A DNA stretch of 64,000 nt from Edwardsiella anguillarum ET080813 (GCF_000264765.2 NZ_CP006664.1:2790001-2854000), one strand, 5' to 3'. Positions 39,038 through 49,286 are shown, counted from the first letter of the stretch. Notes: generated by a model from the letters alone, not told the origin. Translations and numbers: made by a program.

Positions 39038-42000
39038 ATGGCATATCAACATTTTAAACTCTCTTCGGCGGGGCGACTGGCGACCATCATCGCCATCTCC
39101 TTTGTCGCCTGCAGCAGCTTTGCCGGCAATATTGTGTCGGATGGCGGGGCGCTTGGCCCCGGCGTGGCGACGGCGCCCAGCGGAGCCCAGGTGGTCAATA
39201 TCGTCACACCGACGGATCGGGGGCTGTCCCATAACCAATATCAGGATTTTAACGTTAACCGTCCCGGCGCGGTATTCAACAACGCCCTGACGGGGGGCGA
39301 GTCTCAGCTGGCCGGCGCGCTGGCGGCCAACCCTAACCTGCACGGGCAGAGTGCCAGCGTGATCCTGAACGAGGTGATCAGCCGTAACCCCTCTCTGCTG
39401 CTGGGGCAGCAAGAGGTGTTCGGCATGGCGGCGGACTACGTGCTGGCTAACCCCAACGGCATCACCTGCGACGGCTGCGGCTTTATCAACACGACCCGAT
39501 CGGCGCTGGTGGTGGGTAATCCGCTGGTCGAGGGGGGAGCGCTCAGCGCCTATTCGACTCTGAACAATGGCAATCGTCTGCAGATCGGCACGGGCGGGCT
39601 GTCGACGGACAGCGTGCTGGATCTGGTGGCGCCGCGCATTGAGAGCGCGGGTGCGGTCAGCGCCCGCGAGATCAACGCCGTCAGCGGCAATAACCGTCTA
39701 ACGCGCGATCTCCACCAGATCGACGCGGGCGTCAATGGCACGGCGCTAGACAGCTATTATCTGGGCAGCATGCAGGCCGGGCGCATCCGCATCATCAACA
39801 CCGCCGCCGGCAGCGGGGTGAAGCTGGCGGGCAGCCTGCAGGCGGATCAGGGGATTTCGGTCGCGGCGAAGGATCGTCTGACCCTGCAGTCCGCGGAGCT
39901 GCGCGGCGGCGATATCTCGCTGCAGGCGGGAACGCTGCGCGCCGAGGGCACCCTGTCCCAGCGCGATGAGCAGCGGGAGGGCAAGGATAACTACCAGAAC
40001 TACCGCGGCGGGATCCACGCCAGCGATAGCCGCCGGGAGCAGAGCTACCGGCGCACGGTGCTCAGCGGCAAGAACCTGAGCCTGGTGGCGGCGGAGAGCA
40101 ACCACCTGACCGCCACGGATATCAGCGGTGATGATGTGACGATCGCCGGCGGGGAGGTGCTGCTGGATGGCGCGTCGCTGACGCAGGAGCAGAAACAGAC
40201 CGATAATCGCTGGTTTTACTCCTGGCAGCACGATGAAACGCGCAGCGACAGCCAGCAGCGTACGGTGGCGGGGCGTATCGATGCGCGCCATAACGCCAGC
40301 CTCAGCGCGACGCACGGCGATCTGCGGCTGCAGGGCAGCGAGGTCAGCGCCGGCCAGGATCTGCGCCTGAAGGCGAAGGGGGACGTGGCGCTGAGTGGTA
40401 TACAGGAGCGCGATGAGCATCAGCTGACGGGGTATAAGCGCAACGAGGGCGCCGCGCTGAACAGCGGGCGTTGGAGTCAGCGCAGCAGCGAGGAGCGTCT
40501 GCATCAGACACGCCTGCGCGCCGGGCACGATCTGAGTCTGGAGGCCGGCGGCGATCTCAGCGCCCAGGCGGCGCAGATCCGGGCGAATAACGACGCCGGG
40601 ATCGCGGCGGCGGGGAACGTTAACCTGACGGTGCAGAACGTCGCCAACCGTAAGACCGAGATCGACAACCATACCTACTGGGGCGGGATCGGCGGCGGCG
40701 GCGAGCGGGACAACAATCATAGCCAGGAGCGCAGCCAGGCCAGTGAGGTCGAGAGCGGCGGCCAGCTGACGATCTCGGCCGGGCAGGATGTGACGATCAG
40801 CGGCAGCCGGGCGCACGGCGGACGCGGCGGCGTGGTGCAGTCCCAGCGCGGCGACGTGATTATCGATCGGGTGGTGAACACGACGCGTGAGCAGGATAAC
40901 AGCCGCCGCGGCGGCGCCTTTAACATCACCACCGCCTCGGAGAAGCGCACCGAGAGCCATGAGCAGGTGCGCGGCAGCCAGCTGGCGTCGGACGTGAACC
41001 TGCGGGTGAAGAGCGCCCGCGATATTCAGGTCAACGGCAGCCGGGTGGAGAGCGACGGAAAGCTGGCGCTGCAGGCCGGTGGTCGGGTCGATGTCGCGTC
41101 GGCGGCCGGCGTGGATACGCTGGAGAAAGAGAGTACCTCGCTACAGGTGACGGCGTATGCCAAGGCGCAGGGGGATAAACAGTATCGCGCCGGGGTTGGC
41201 ATTGAGCACACCTCACGGCAGGAGGAGAGCCGCAGCGTGACGCATCGGGGCAGCCAGCTCCGCGGCGGCAGCGTCGAGGTGACGGCGGGAGATGACGTGG
41301 TGTTTAGCGGCGCGCACCTGCAGGCCGATGCGGGCGATGCGCAGATAAGCGGTAAGAACGTCGCCTTCGTGAGCGCCGAGGAGAGCAAAACCAGCCATAC
41401 CCGTCAGACTCAGGCGGGGGGCGGAATGTACTACACCGCCGGTATTGATAAGGCCGGCAGCGGCTATGAGGGACACTATAGCCACAGCGATACGCAAAGT
41501 GAGCAGATCCGGGCGCAGGGCAGCAGCAGTAACGTCAGCGGTAATCTGACCATTACGGCGACGGATAAGCTGACGCAGCAGGGGGCGCACCACCAGGCCG
41601 GCGGCGTCTACCGGGAGCAGGCCGCCAGCGTAGAGCATCTGGAGGCCCACAACCGCGACAGCAGCCGCAGCCAACAGACCCAGGTCCATGGCGAAGCGGG
41701 TGCGAGCGTCGACTACAGCGCGGTGACCCGCCCGCTGGAGGGGGCGGTGAAGAAAGGCGCTAGCCTGGACGCCAACGGCGTAGTCAATGAGATTGGCACC
41801 ATCGGCAAGCCGAATCTGGGGATCGATGTCGCCGCCAGCGGGGGCACCCATACGCAGAGCAGCAGCGATACCACGGCGCAGACCACGCAGATCCAGGCAG
41901 GGGCCATTCAGGTCACGGCGCGTGACGAGGTGCATGACCGGGGAACGCAATACCGGGCTACCGACGGCGGCGTCAGCCTGCGGGCGGATAGCCATCGTTT

Positions 42001-43879
42001 TGACACCGCCAGCGACAGCCGCAGCAGCCAGAGTGACGACGTTAATGGCGGCGCTAGCCTGCGCATCTACACCACGACCGGCAAGGATATCGGCGGTACT
42101 GCCCGTGGGCAGGGCGAGAATCGCAGCAGCCAGGCGCAGCACGTGACGGCGCAGACCGGTAAGGTGCAGGCGGCGAATGGCATCGATATCCAGCTGGGAC
42201 AGGAGGGGCGCTATCAGGGAACGGCGCTGGACGGCGGCCGTGGCAAGGTGCAGCTCAACAGCGGGGGCGATCTGCGGCTGGATCAGGCGACGGACAGCCA
42301 CAGCGTCAGCCACGCCGGCTATGATGCCCACGCCCGTCTCAGCGGCGATATGAGCGGCAGCAACAGCGGCAGCGCGGCGCTGGGCGGCGGGCAGGATAAC
42401 GGCCAGCAGAGTGAAACTCAGGCGCATACGGCGCAGGTCCGCGCCGACGGCGGTGTGACCCTGAGCAGCGCAGGCTCCCTGACGCTGCAGGGCACGGAGG
42501 TCAGCAGCCAAGGGGATGTTACCCTCAAGGCCGATGAAAAACTGGATCTGGGCCAGGCGGACTCCGCGCGCCGTCAGCAGGGCAGCCTGTGGTCCGGCGA
42601 GCTGAGCGGCGGCGCCAGCCGCGGCAGCAGCGACAGCGCCGATAGCCGGGGAGGCTCGGTGGGGGCCAAGGCCAAGGTGGCGATGCAAAATGAGCAGCAG
42701 ACGACGGCACAGGGCGCGCGCGTCAGCGGTGCCAACGTCACCCTGAGCGCCGGCGCGCAGGATAATGATGCGCTGCATCTGCAGGGGGCGCGGGTCACGG
42801 GGCACGATGTCGCGCTGAGTGCGAAACAGGGCGGAATCGTGCTGGAGTCGGCCAGCAACGTTCAAGAGAAAAACAATTGGGGCATCGATGCCTCGGGCGG
42901 CCTGTCCGGCCGTCAGAGCGTGAGCAAGGACGCTCAGGGGCAGGTCGATCCGGCCAGCCGTCAGAATCGCCATACTCTGAATACGGGGCTCAAGGTGGAC
43001 GTCGATCGGCAGGCACAGACGACGCAGCAGAACAGCCAGATCCAGGCCGATAATCAGGTCACGATATCCAGCCAGGGGGATACGTCGCTGGCCGGCGCGC
43101 GGGTCGATGCGCAGCGTATCGGCGGCGAGGTGGGCGGCGATCTGCGTCTGGAGAGCCGCCAGGACAGCGAGCGCAGTACGCAGGTTAACGCCGGGCTGAC
43201 CTTCAGCCACAGCAATGATGAGGGGGCCAGCAAGACGGCGAAGCTGTCCAAAATCGCGACGCCGCATCTCGCCGGCAAGGTACAGGACAAGCTGGAGGGC
43301 GCCATCGACAAGGTCAGCGATAAGGTGAGCGACGAATATAACGGTGCGGTACGCCGTTTGGATAAACGCCAGGACACCACCGGCAGCGTCAGCTTTAACA
43401 AGGCGAATGAGGCGGTGACGCTGCCGGAGACGCTGGCCGGTGAGAAGCCGCAGGGGGCGCTGTGGGATCGCGCAGCGCGCAGCGCCGGTAACGGGGTGAA
43501 ATCATCGCTGACCGGCGCCCCCGGCGCGCAGGGATCGCTGCAGGCGGAGGGCAAGCGGGTGGATAACCTGTCGGTTACGCAGCAGTCCGGACTCTCCGGC
43601 CAGCAGGGCGTTACGCTACGGGTTGACGGGGAGAGCGACCTGACCGGCGCGACGATCGAGAGCCAGGCGGGACAGGTCGATCTGAACGGTAGCCGCGTGG
43701 TACAGCGCGATCTGGTGGGACACCGCTATCAGGGCAGCGGTAAGGGTGCGCTTCCGCTGAGCGTCGGTGGCTTGACCGAGGTGGCTAACAAGCTGGTCAC
43801 TCAGGGTGAGCTGCCCCTGAGCGTCTCGACGGAGAGCCATCCGGAGAGCAGCCAGAGCGGGGTCCACAGTAAACAGTAA
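39038..43879 (+). CDS. ethA: Two-partner secreted haemolysin/adhesin EthA (ShlA/FhaB family)
   Basis: 1613 residues. A signal peptide of about 30 residues, then the TPS secretion domain: 'DRGLSHNQYQDFNVNRPG' and 'LANPNGITCDGCGFINTTR', the latter with the NPNGI motif and CxxC pair typical of ShlA-type haemolysins. The rest is a long beta-helix of about 20-residue repeats rich in G, S, Q, D and R (haemagglutinin-type repeats such as 'LSLEAGGDLSAQAAQIRA'). The C terminus is not a CDI-type toxin: no VENN motif and no immunity gene follows. The last codons and stop lie inside a heptanucleotide repeat. Contact haemolysin, secreted by EthB. Confidence 0.93.
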   Translation: MAYQHFKLSSAGRLATIIAISFVACSSFAGNIVSDGGALGPGVATAPSGAQVVNIVTPTDRGLSHNQYQDFNVNRPGAVFNNALTGGESQLAGALAANPNLHGQSASVILNEVISRNPSLLLGQQEVFGMAADYVLANPNGITCDGCGFINTTRSALVVGNPLVEGGALSAYSTLNNGNRLQIGTGGLSTDSVLDLVAPRIESAGAVSAREINAVSGNNRLTRDLHQIDAGVNGTALDSYYLGSMQAGRIRIINTAAGSGVKLAGSLQADQGISVAAKDRLTLQSAELRGGDISLQAGTLRAEGTLSQRDEQREGKDNYQNYRGGIHASDSRREQSYRRTVLSGKNLSLVAAESNHLTATDISGDDVTIAGGEVLLDGASLTQEQKQTDNRWFYSWQHDETRSDSQQRTVAGRIDARHNASLSATHGDLRLQGSEVSAGQDLRLKAKGDVALSGIQERDEHQLTGYKRNEGAALNSGRWSQRSSEERLHQTRLRAGHDLSLEAGGDLSAQAAQIRANNDAGIAAAGNVNLTVQNVANRKTEIDNHTYWGGIGGGGERDNNHSQERSQASEVESGGQLTISAGQDVTISGSRAHGGRGGVVQSQRGDVIIDRVVNTTREQDNSRRGGAFNITTASEKRTESHEQVRGSQLASDVNLRVKSARDIQVNGSRVESDGKLALQAGGRVDVASAAGVDTLEKESTSLQVTAYAKAQGDKQYRAGVGIEHTSRQEESRSVTHRGSQLRGGSVEVTAGDDVVFSGAHLQADAGDAQISGKNVAFVSAEESKTSHTRQTQAGGGMYYTAGIDKAGSGYEGHYSHSDTQSEQIRAQGSSSNVSGNLTITATDKLTQQGAHHQAGGVYREQAASVEHLEAHNRDSSRSQQTQVHGEAGASVDYSAVTRPLEGAVKKGASLDANGVVNEIGTIGKPNLGIDVAASGGTHTQSSSDTTAQTTQIQAGAIQVTARDEVHDRGTQYRATDGGVSLRADSHRFDTASDSRSSQSDDVNGGASLRIYTTTGKDIGGTARGQGENRSSQAQHVTAQTGKVQAANGIDIQLGQEGRYQGTALDGGRGKVQLNSGGDLRLDQATDSHSVSHAGYDAHARLSGDMSGSNSGSAALGGGQDNGQQSETQAHTAQVRADGGVTLSSAGSLTLQGTEVSSQGDVTLKADEKLDLGQADSARRQQGSLWSGELSGGASRGSSDSADSRGGSVGAKAKVAMQNEQQTTAQGARVSGANVTLSAGAQDNDALHLQGARVTGHDVALSAKQGGIVLESASNVQEKNNWGIDASGGLSGRQSVSKDAQGQVDPASRQNRHTLNTGLKVDVDRQAQTTQQNSQIQADNQVTISSQGDTSLAGARVDAQRIGGEVGGDLRLESRQDSERSTQVNAGLTFSHSNDEGASKTAKLSKIATPHLAGKVQDKLEGAIDKVSDKVSDEYNGAVRRLDKRQDTTGSVSFNKANEAVTLPETLAGEKPQGALWDRAARSAGNGVKSSLTGAPGAQGSLQAEGKRVDNLSVTQQSGLSGQQGVTLRVDGESDLTGATIESQAGQVDLNGSRVVQRDLVGHRYQGSGKGALPLSVGGLTEVANKLVTQGELPLSVSTESHPESSQSGVHSKQ

Positions 43880-43915
43880 ACAGTAAACAGTAAACAGTAA
43901 ACAGTAAACAGTAAA
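43867..43915 (+). repeat. Seven tandem copies of CAGTAAA at the end of ethA
   Basis: Exactly seven perfect copies of a 7-base unit (49 bases). ethA reads into the first copy as Ser-Lys-Gln and stops at the TAA of the second (43877-43879), so five-odd copies lie outside the gene. Short perfect arrays like this are prone to copy-number change by slippage. Confidence 0.95.
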
Positions 43916-43945
43916 CCGGATAGCGGCGACGCTATCCTTCATCAG

Positions 43946-43970
43946 CGGCGGCCTGCGGGCCGCCGTTTTT
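43946..43970 (+). terminator. Terminator after ethBA
   Basis: Stem CGGCGGCC / GGCCGCCG with loop TGCG followed by five T residues. A second smaller hairpin (GGATAGC / GCTATCC, 43918-43937) lies just before it. Confidence 0.85.
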
Positions 43971-43984
43971 AGCGCGGATAAACC

Positions 43985-45001
43985 TCAGCCGGCCAGCGTG
44001 CGCAGGCGCCCACGCGCGATGCCATGCACGGTGTAAGCCACCATCCACAGCAATAGCAGCGAAACCACAGCCAGCAGCAGCAGGGCGATCCCCTGACTGA
44101 TCGGGCCGGGGTGATGGGCTGCATAGCGCAGCGCACTGCCCGCGCTGGAGGCCAGCGGAAAACCGACCGACCACCATGACAGGCGAAAAGGACAGGTGCG
44201 CGGCAGATTCTGGACGCGGCCTATCAGTACGCACAGCAGAAAGAGCGTCAGCATGTACAGCGCATCGGCAAACGCGTCGACCTGCCCAAGAGTGGTGACA
44301 TAAGATGAGAATCCGACGGAAAAGGGGGCTAGTAAAATCAACAGTGACGGCTGCAGCGCAACGGGCAGCGGCGTGTCAAACAGGAGGCGGGAGAGGATCA
44401 GGGTAAACAGCGGCAGCGCGAAGAACAGCCCGATGGCCAGGGCAAACATCATCATCTGCGGATAGGTCTGCAGCTGCAGCGCAGGCATGGCCAGCGGTAG
44501 GTCGATGAGCCCGACAACCGGCACCATCCACGCCGGTGTCGCATGCGCCGTCTGCTGACGCTGGGACAGCCAGCGCGTTACGCTAAACCAGGCAAACCAC
44601 ACCATGCCGACGGCGCCTATCGCCCACACGGCCCGCGCCAGCGGCAGGCAGTAGTCGGCGATGATCATCGGTAGCAGCAACAGGCTGATCAGCGGCGTGC
44701 CGAATAGGTTACCGGCTATCGGATGGCGAAACTCAGCGCTGACGACGGCGGGGCTACCGATGATTTTGATGATGTAAGCGACGCTCAGCACGACAAAGAC
44801 CAAGAGCGCGAACAGCCCAATTCCCTGGGCAATCCAGTGGGGCAGCCCAAAAAGTCGCCCAGCCAGCTGCCAGGCGGCGGCGAGGCCCGCAAGCCCCATC
44901 ACGCTGCCAAACAGCGCAACGGGCAGGTGGTCTAAAGGGCTCCGCCGCGCGGCGTTAACCGGCGAACCCAGCGCGGCCAGGGTATCTTCTGTTTGTGCCA
45001 T
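43985..45001 (-). CDS. TehA/SLAC1-family membrane transporter
   Basis: 338 residues from ATG 45001 (GGAG upstream; a GTG 12 bases earlier is less likely). Ten hydrophobic helices. The opening 'PVALFGSVMGLAGLAAAWQLAG' and later 'FRHPIAGNLFGTPLISLLLLP' are characteristic of the tellurite-resistance/dicarboxylate transporter (TDT, SLAC1) family. Bacterial members are anion channels or C4-dicarboxylate exporters; tellurite resistance is mostly an overexpression effect. Convergent with ethA. Confidence 0.85.
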   Translation of the reverse strand: MAQTEDTLAALGSPVNAARRSPLDHLPVALFGSVMGLAGLAAAWQLAGRLFGLPHWIAQGIGLFALLVFVVLSVAYIIKIIGSPAVVSAEFRHPIAGNLFGTPLISLLLLPMIIADYCLPLARAVWAIGAVGMVWFAWFSVTRWLSQRQQTAHATPAWMVPVVGLIDLPLAMPALQLQTYPQMMMFALAIGLFFALPLFTLILSRLLFDTPLPVALQPSLLILLAPFSVGFSSYVTTLGQVDAFADALYMLTLFLLCVLIGRVQNLPRTCPFRLSWWSVGFPLASSAGSALRYAAHHPGPISQGIALLLLAVVSLLLLWMVAYTVHGIARGRLRTLAG

Positions 45002-45617
45002 AAATGACTCCACGGTATTTTCTGTTATTTCGGAATAGGAATAGAAATAGGAATAGGACGATGAGTGGGGCAGATATTGCCTGTATTATTGTTTATGGAA
45101 ATATATTTTATATGCCATCAGTGTATTATTTTGGCAAGCCTAGCCGAATAGCGCAATAAAGACAAATGCTGTATTTAATTAATCTATTTTTCTGAACTCA
45201 GAGACGCTAAAGCAATTATTTGCGCGTGGTGCACAGTGCAATATTTAAATAAAGGGTTATGATGCGGCGCCTGATTCTCAGCGTGTGGTGGGGCATCAGT
45301 CGCTAGACGCCTGATCCGTGCGCCCCGGCGGATGTCGCGCGGTGCCGCCACCCAGCGTCATAGCCCGCTGGGCGCGGGATGGCGTGGCCGACGATCATGG
45401 CCTGGTATTATTATTTTTTTGCATTATTGGCCTTGTGTATTCTTCTCCGTGTTTTTTATTACAACTTTCACCAACTGAATTGTTTTTTTTACATTTATTG
45501 ACGCTACGGCCGGCGGCTTTTGTTAAGAATAGCCGCGCCCTCCCCCCTCTGCGCGGGCGGGCGGCGCGGCATGGCATATGCCCGCGCGTAACGACGATAT
45601 CTGAATGAGGAAACGCT
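45002..45617. promoter_or_regulatory. Divergent region between the tehA-like gene and dacD
   Basis: About 615 bases. 45010-45270 is A+T-rich and should hold the promoters. The only possible coding item is a 15-codon frame at 45259-45306 (MMRRLILSVWWGISR) with an AAGGG before its ATG; there is no sign that it controls a downstream gene. Nothing else is recognised. Confidence 0.4.
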
Positions 45618-46781
45618 TTGAATACAGTTGCCAAAATCCCGCTGGCCCTCTTACTGCTTGCCGGTGCCGCCCAGGCACAGATGGCCTTTCCTCTGGTGCC
45701 GCCCCATATCGATGCCGCCTCCTGGGTACTGATGGACGCCCAGACCGGACAGATCCTGGCCGCCGGGAACCCGGATGCCCGGCGTAACCCGGCCAGTCTG
45801 ACCAAGCTGATGACCAACTACGTGGTGGAGCGGGCGCTGGATCAGGGGCGGATCGGGCTCAACGATCGCGTATCGATCGGCGATGACGCCTGGGCGACCC
45901 GTAATCCGCTGTTTAAGGGATCGTCGCTGATGTTCCTCAAGCCGGGGGATCACGCGACGGTCAGCGATCTGATCCGCGGGATCATCATTGACTCCGGCAA
46001 CGACGCCTGCGTTGCCCTGTCTGACTATGTCAGCGGGGATCAGGCCGATTTTGTCCGTCAGATGAACGCCTATGTCAATGCGCTGCACCTGCAGAATACC
46101 CACTTTGAAACGGTGCACGGTCTGGATGCGCCCGGGCAGTACAGCAGCGCGCGCGATCTGGCGCTGTTGGCCCGCGCCATCATTACCCATGAGCAGCCCT
46201 ACTACCATTTTTATGCGGAAAAGAGCCTGAGCTGGAACGGGGTGACCCAGAACAACCGTAACGGGCTGCTGTGGGATCAGGATCTGCACGTGGACGGGAT
46301 GAAGACCGGCCATACCGCCAGCGCCGGCTTCAATCTGGTGGCCACCAGCGTTGACGCGCGCGGTCAGCGTCTGATCGCCGTGGTGATGGGGGCCGACAGC
46401 AGCCGGGGGCGAGAGGAGCAGGCAAAGAAACTGCTGCTGTGGGGCGATCGTAACTTTGAAACCGTGCAGCTGGCGGCCAGCGATAAAGCGGTGACCCGTC
46501 AGCAGGTGCGCTATGGCCAGCAGCAGACCGTGGCGCTGGGCAACCCACAGGATATTTACTACACCCTGCCGAAGGGCGAGCTGCGCGACGTGAAGGTGGA
46601 GTACACCCTAAGCCATGACTATCTGAAGGCGCCGCTGGCGAAGGGCGAGGTGGTCGGGCAGGTGGACTACCTGTACGGCGGCAAGAAGATCGGCAGCTAT
46701 GCGCTGCGAACGCTGACCCCCGTCGCCGAGGCCGGGTGGTTCTCCCGCCTGGAGGACTATATCGCGATTAAGATCGGCTGA
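45618..46781 (+). CDS. dacD: D-alanyl-D-alanine carboxypeptidase DacD (PBP6b)
   Basis: 387 residues (E. coli DacD 388). Signal peptide 1-20. Penicillin-binding motifs: S60-x-x-K63 in 'NPASLTKLM', SGN in 'IDSGNDACVAL' and KTG in 'DGMKTGHTASAG'. A C-terminal PBP5-type domain is followed by an amphipathic tail ('FSRLEDYIAIKIG') that anchors it to the periplasmic face of the inner membrane. Trims the terminal D-Ala of peptidoglycan pentapeptides. Closer to DacD than to DacA/DacC by the 'GSSLMFLKPGD' and 'HFETVHGLDAPGQ' segments. Confidence 0.92.
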   Translation: MNTVAKIPLALLLLAGAAQAQMAFPLVPPHIDAASWVLMDAQTGQILAAGNPDARRNPASLTKLMTNYVVERALDQGRIGLNDRVSIGDDAWATRNPLFKGSSLMFLKPGDHATVSDLIRGIIIDSGNDACVALSDYVSGDQADFVRQMNAYVNALHLQNTHFETVHGLDAPGQYSSARDLALLARAIITHEQPYYHFYAEKSLSWNGVTQNNRNGLLWDQDLHVDGMKTGHTASAGFNLVATSVDARGQRLIAVVMGADSSRGREEQAKKLLLWGDRNFETVQLAASDKAVTRQQVRYGQQQTVALGNPQDIYYTLPKGELRDVKVEYTLSHDYLKAPLAKGEVVGQVDYLYGGKKIGSYALRTLTPVAEAGWFSRLEDYIAIKIG

Positions 46782-46988
46782 AGGGGCGTAGCCCAGACCC
46801 ACGCTGTCTGCGCGGCGGTCATTGTCGCCAATAGTTGAGGCAGATCCCATTTTTACCAGCAGCATACAAAAATCCAGTAAATGAGGCTTTTCTCTCCTGT
46901 CGGCGCGCGCGCCGATTGCCTATTGTGAGCGCAGATTGCCCGCACCCGCGGGCGTACCGTATCTGCATCCGTCTGCAAGGAGATCGCT

Positions 46989-49286
46989 ATGCCAAACCGT
47001 ATCTCGCGTTTAAAGGCCGCGCTGTTCGCCCAGCCCCGGGCCATCTCTCTGGAGCGGGCGCTGCTGTATACCGACAGCCACCGGCAGACGGAGGGGGAGC
47101 CGGTGATCGTGCGCCGTGCCCTGGCGACCGCCCATATTCTGGATAACGTGGCGATCGCCATCCGCGAGGATGAGATCGTGGCCGGCAACCGTACCGTGCA
47201 GCCGCGCGCCGGCATCGTCTCCCCGGAGATGGACCCCTACTGGCTGCTGGAGGAGCTGGAGACCTTTTCCCAGCGGCCGCAGGATCGCTTTGAGATCGAC
47301 GAGCAGGATAAACGCCTGTACCGCGAGACGCTCTACCCTTACTGGGCGGGGCGCTCAATGAAGGACTTTATCAACGCGCAGATGACGGAGGCGGTGCAGC
47401 GCGCCGCCGCCAGTCAGATCTTTAGCATCAACCAGACCGATAAAGGGCAGGGGCATATCATTATTGACTACCCGCACCTGCTGCAGCACGGCCTGTCGGC
47501 GCTGATCGCCCGCCTGGATGCGGATTGCCGTCGGGCGCCGCACAGCGACTTTTACCGGGCCGCGCTGCTGGTGATGCGGGCGGCGCAGCGCCATATTCTG
47601 CGCTATGCGACGCTGGCCGAGGTGATGGCCGCCGCGTGTCGCGACGCGGCGCGGCGCGCGGAGCTGCTGCAGATTGCGGCGATATCGCGTCATAATGTCC
47701 ACGAGGCGCCGCAGGATTTCCGCCAGGCCTGCCAGCTGTTCTGGTACTTCAACGTGATCCTGCAGTATGAGTCCAACGCCAGCTCGCTGTCCCTGGGGCG
47801 GTTTGATCAGTATATGCTGCCGTTTTATCAGGCCTCCCTGGCGCAGGGCGAGAGTGCCTCGCAGCTGCAGACGCTGCTGGCGGCGCTGTGGGTGAAGTGT
47901 AACGATGTGGTGCTGCTGCGCTCCAGCGGCAGCGCGCGCTATTTTGCCGGCTTCCCGACCGGCTATACCGCCCTGCTGGGCGGCCTGAGCGCCACCGGGC
48001 GCAGCGCGGTCAATCCGCTCTCCTTCGCCTGCCTGGCGGCGTACCAGGAGGTTTGTCTGCCGCAGCCCAACCTCGGGGTGCGGATCAACGAGCTGATCGA
48101 TCGGGCGTTTTTGCTAAAGAGTGCCGAAACCATTCGTCTGGGCACCGGTATTCCGCAGATCTTCAACGACGAGGTGGTGGTTCCGGCCTTCCTCAACCGC
48201 GGCGTGTCGCTGGAGGATGCCCGGGACTATGCGGTGGTCGGGTGCGTCGAGCTGTCCATTCCTGGCAAGACCTACGGGCTGCACGATATCGCCATGTTTA
48301 ATCTGCTCAAGGTGATGGAGCTGGTGCTGCTGGATAACGAGGGTAACGCCGCCCTGAGCTACGCGGATTTGCTGGCGCAGATCCGCGAGCGGATCCGCCA
48401 CTATATTCGGCTGATGGTCGAGGGCAGCAATATCTGTGATATCGGTCACCGCGACTGGGCGCCGGTGCCGCTGCTCTCCGCTTTTATCAGCGACTGTCTC
48501 GACAAGGGACGCGATATCACCGACGGCGGCGCCCGCTACAATTTTTCCGGGGTGCAGGGGATCGGTATCGCCAACCTGGGCGATTCGCTGCACGCCCTGC
48601 GCGGCATGGTGTTTGAGCAGCGGCGCCTCAGCTTTGATCAGCTGCTGGCGCAGCTGAAGGCCAACTTCGCGACGCCCGACGGCGCGCAGATCCGCGCCCG
48701 GCTGATCAACCGTTTCGAGAAGTACGGAAACGATATCGATCGCGTGGACGATATCAGCGCCGATCTGCTGCGTTTTTACTGTAAAGAGGTGGAGAAATAC
48801 CGTAATCCGCGTGGCGGACAGTTTACGCCCGGCTCCTACACCGTCTCGGCGCATATTCCCCTGGGGGCGGTGGTCGGGGCGACGCCGGATGGCCGGCTGG
48901 CCGGCGAGCAGCTGGCCGACGGCGGCCTGTCACCGATGCTCGGTCAGGACAGTCAGGGGCCGACGGCGGTGCTGAAGTCGGTCAGTAAACTGGATAACTA
49001 CCTGCTCTCCAACGGCACGCTGCTGAACGTGAAGTTTACCCCGGCGACGCTGGAGGGCGAGGCGGGACTGAATAAGCTGGCCGATTTCCTACATGCCTTC
49101 AGCAAACTGAAGCTGCAGCATATCCAGTTTAACGTGGTCAGCGCCGAGACCCTGCGCGCGGCGCAGCGGCGCCCGCAGGCGTACGCCGGGCTGGTGGTGC
49201 GCGTCGCGGGCTACAGCGCCTTTTTTGTTGAGCTGTCGCGGGAGATCCAGGATGACATTATCCGCCGTACCGCCCACCCGCTGTGA
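46989..49286 (+). CDS. pflD: Glycyl-radical enzyme PflD
   Basis: 765 residues, the same length as E. coli PflD and highly similar throughout ('ISLERALLYTDSHRQTEGEP' at the start). Catalytic cysteine C419 in 'YAVVGCVELSIPG'; radical glycine G741 in 'VRVAGYSAFFVEL'. It has a single active-site Cys with V next to it, so it belongs to the dehydratase/lyase branch and is not a true pyruvate formate-lyase. The physiological substrate is uncertain; a sugar-derived compound is likely because E. coli pflDC sits among PTS genes. Activated by PflC, which overlaps it by 35 bases. Confidence 0.92.
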   Translation: MPNRISRLKAALFAQPRAISLERALLYTDSHRQTEGEPVIVRRALATAHILDNVAIAIREDEIVAGNRTVQPRAGIVSPEMDPYWLLEELETFSQRPQDRFEIDEQDKRLYRETLYPYWAGRSMKDFINAQMTEAVQRAAASQIFSINQTDKGQGHIIIDYPHLLQHGLSALIARLDADCRRAPHSDFYRAALLVMRAAQRHILRYATLAEVMAAACRDAARRAELLQIAAISRHNVHEAPQDFRQACQLFWYFNVILQYESNASSLSLGRFDQYMLPFYQASLAQGESASQLQTLLAALWVKCNDVVLLRSSGSARYFAGFPTGYTALLGGLSATGRSAVNPLSFACLAAYQEVCLPQPNLGVRINELIDRAFLLKSAETIRLGTGIPQIFNDEVVVPAFLNRGVSLEDARDYAVVGCVELSIPGKTYGLHDIAMFNLLKVMELVLLDNEGNAALSYADLLAQIRERIRHYIRLMVEGSNICDIGHRDWAPVPLLSAFISDCLDKGRDITDGGARYNFSGVQGIGIANLGDSLHALRGMVFEQRRLSFDQLLAQLKANFATPDGAQIRARLINRFEKYGNDIDRVDDISADLLRFYCKEVEKYRNPRGGQFTPGSYTVSAHIPLGAVVGATPDGRLAGEQLADGGLSPMLGQDSQGPTAVLKSVSKLDNYLLSNGTLLNVKFTPATLEGEAGLNKLADFLHAFSKLKLQHIQFNVVSAETLRAAQRRPQAYAGLVVRVAGYSAFFVELSREIQDDIIRRTAHPL

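Noticed and set aside
39746-40960. 404-codon open frame antisense to ethA
   Set aside because: Same reason; no domain and no start signal.
41213-43267. 684-codon open frame antisense to ethA
   Set aside because: Lies fully opposite ethA repeats; composition (A, R, L, I rich, no ribosome site) is what the reverse of a G+C-rich repetitive gene yields.
39038-43879. Contact-dependent inhibition (CdiA) system
   Set aside because: No VENN-type boundary, no toxin-like C terminus and no small immunity gene before the terminator; fits a haemolysin/adhesin.
43867-43915. CRISPR-like array
   Set aside because: Seven-base units with no spacers; a simple tandem repeat.
45259-45306. 15-codon leader peptide with two Trp
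   Set aside because: No attenuator hairpin series or amino-acid operon downstream; probably chance.
46989-49286. Pyruvate formate-lyase
   Set aside because: Lacks the adjacent Cys-Cys pair of true PFL (present in TdcE here); it is the PflD-type branch.
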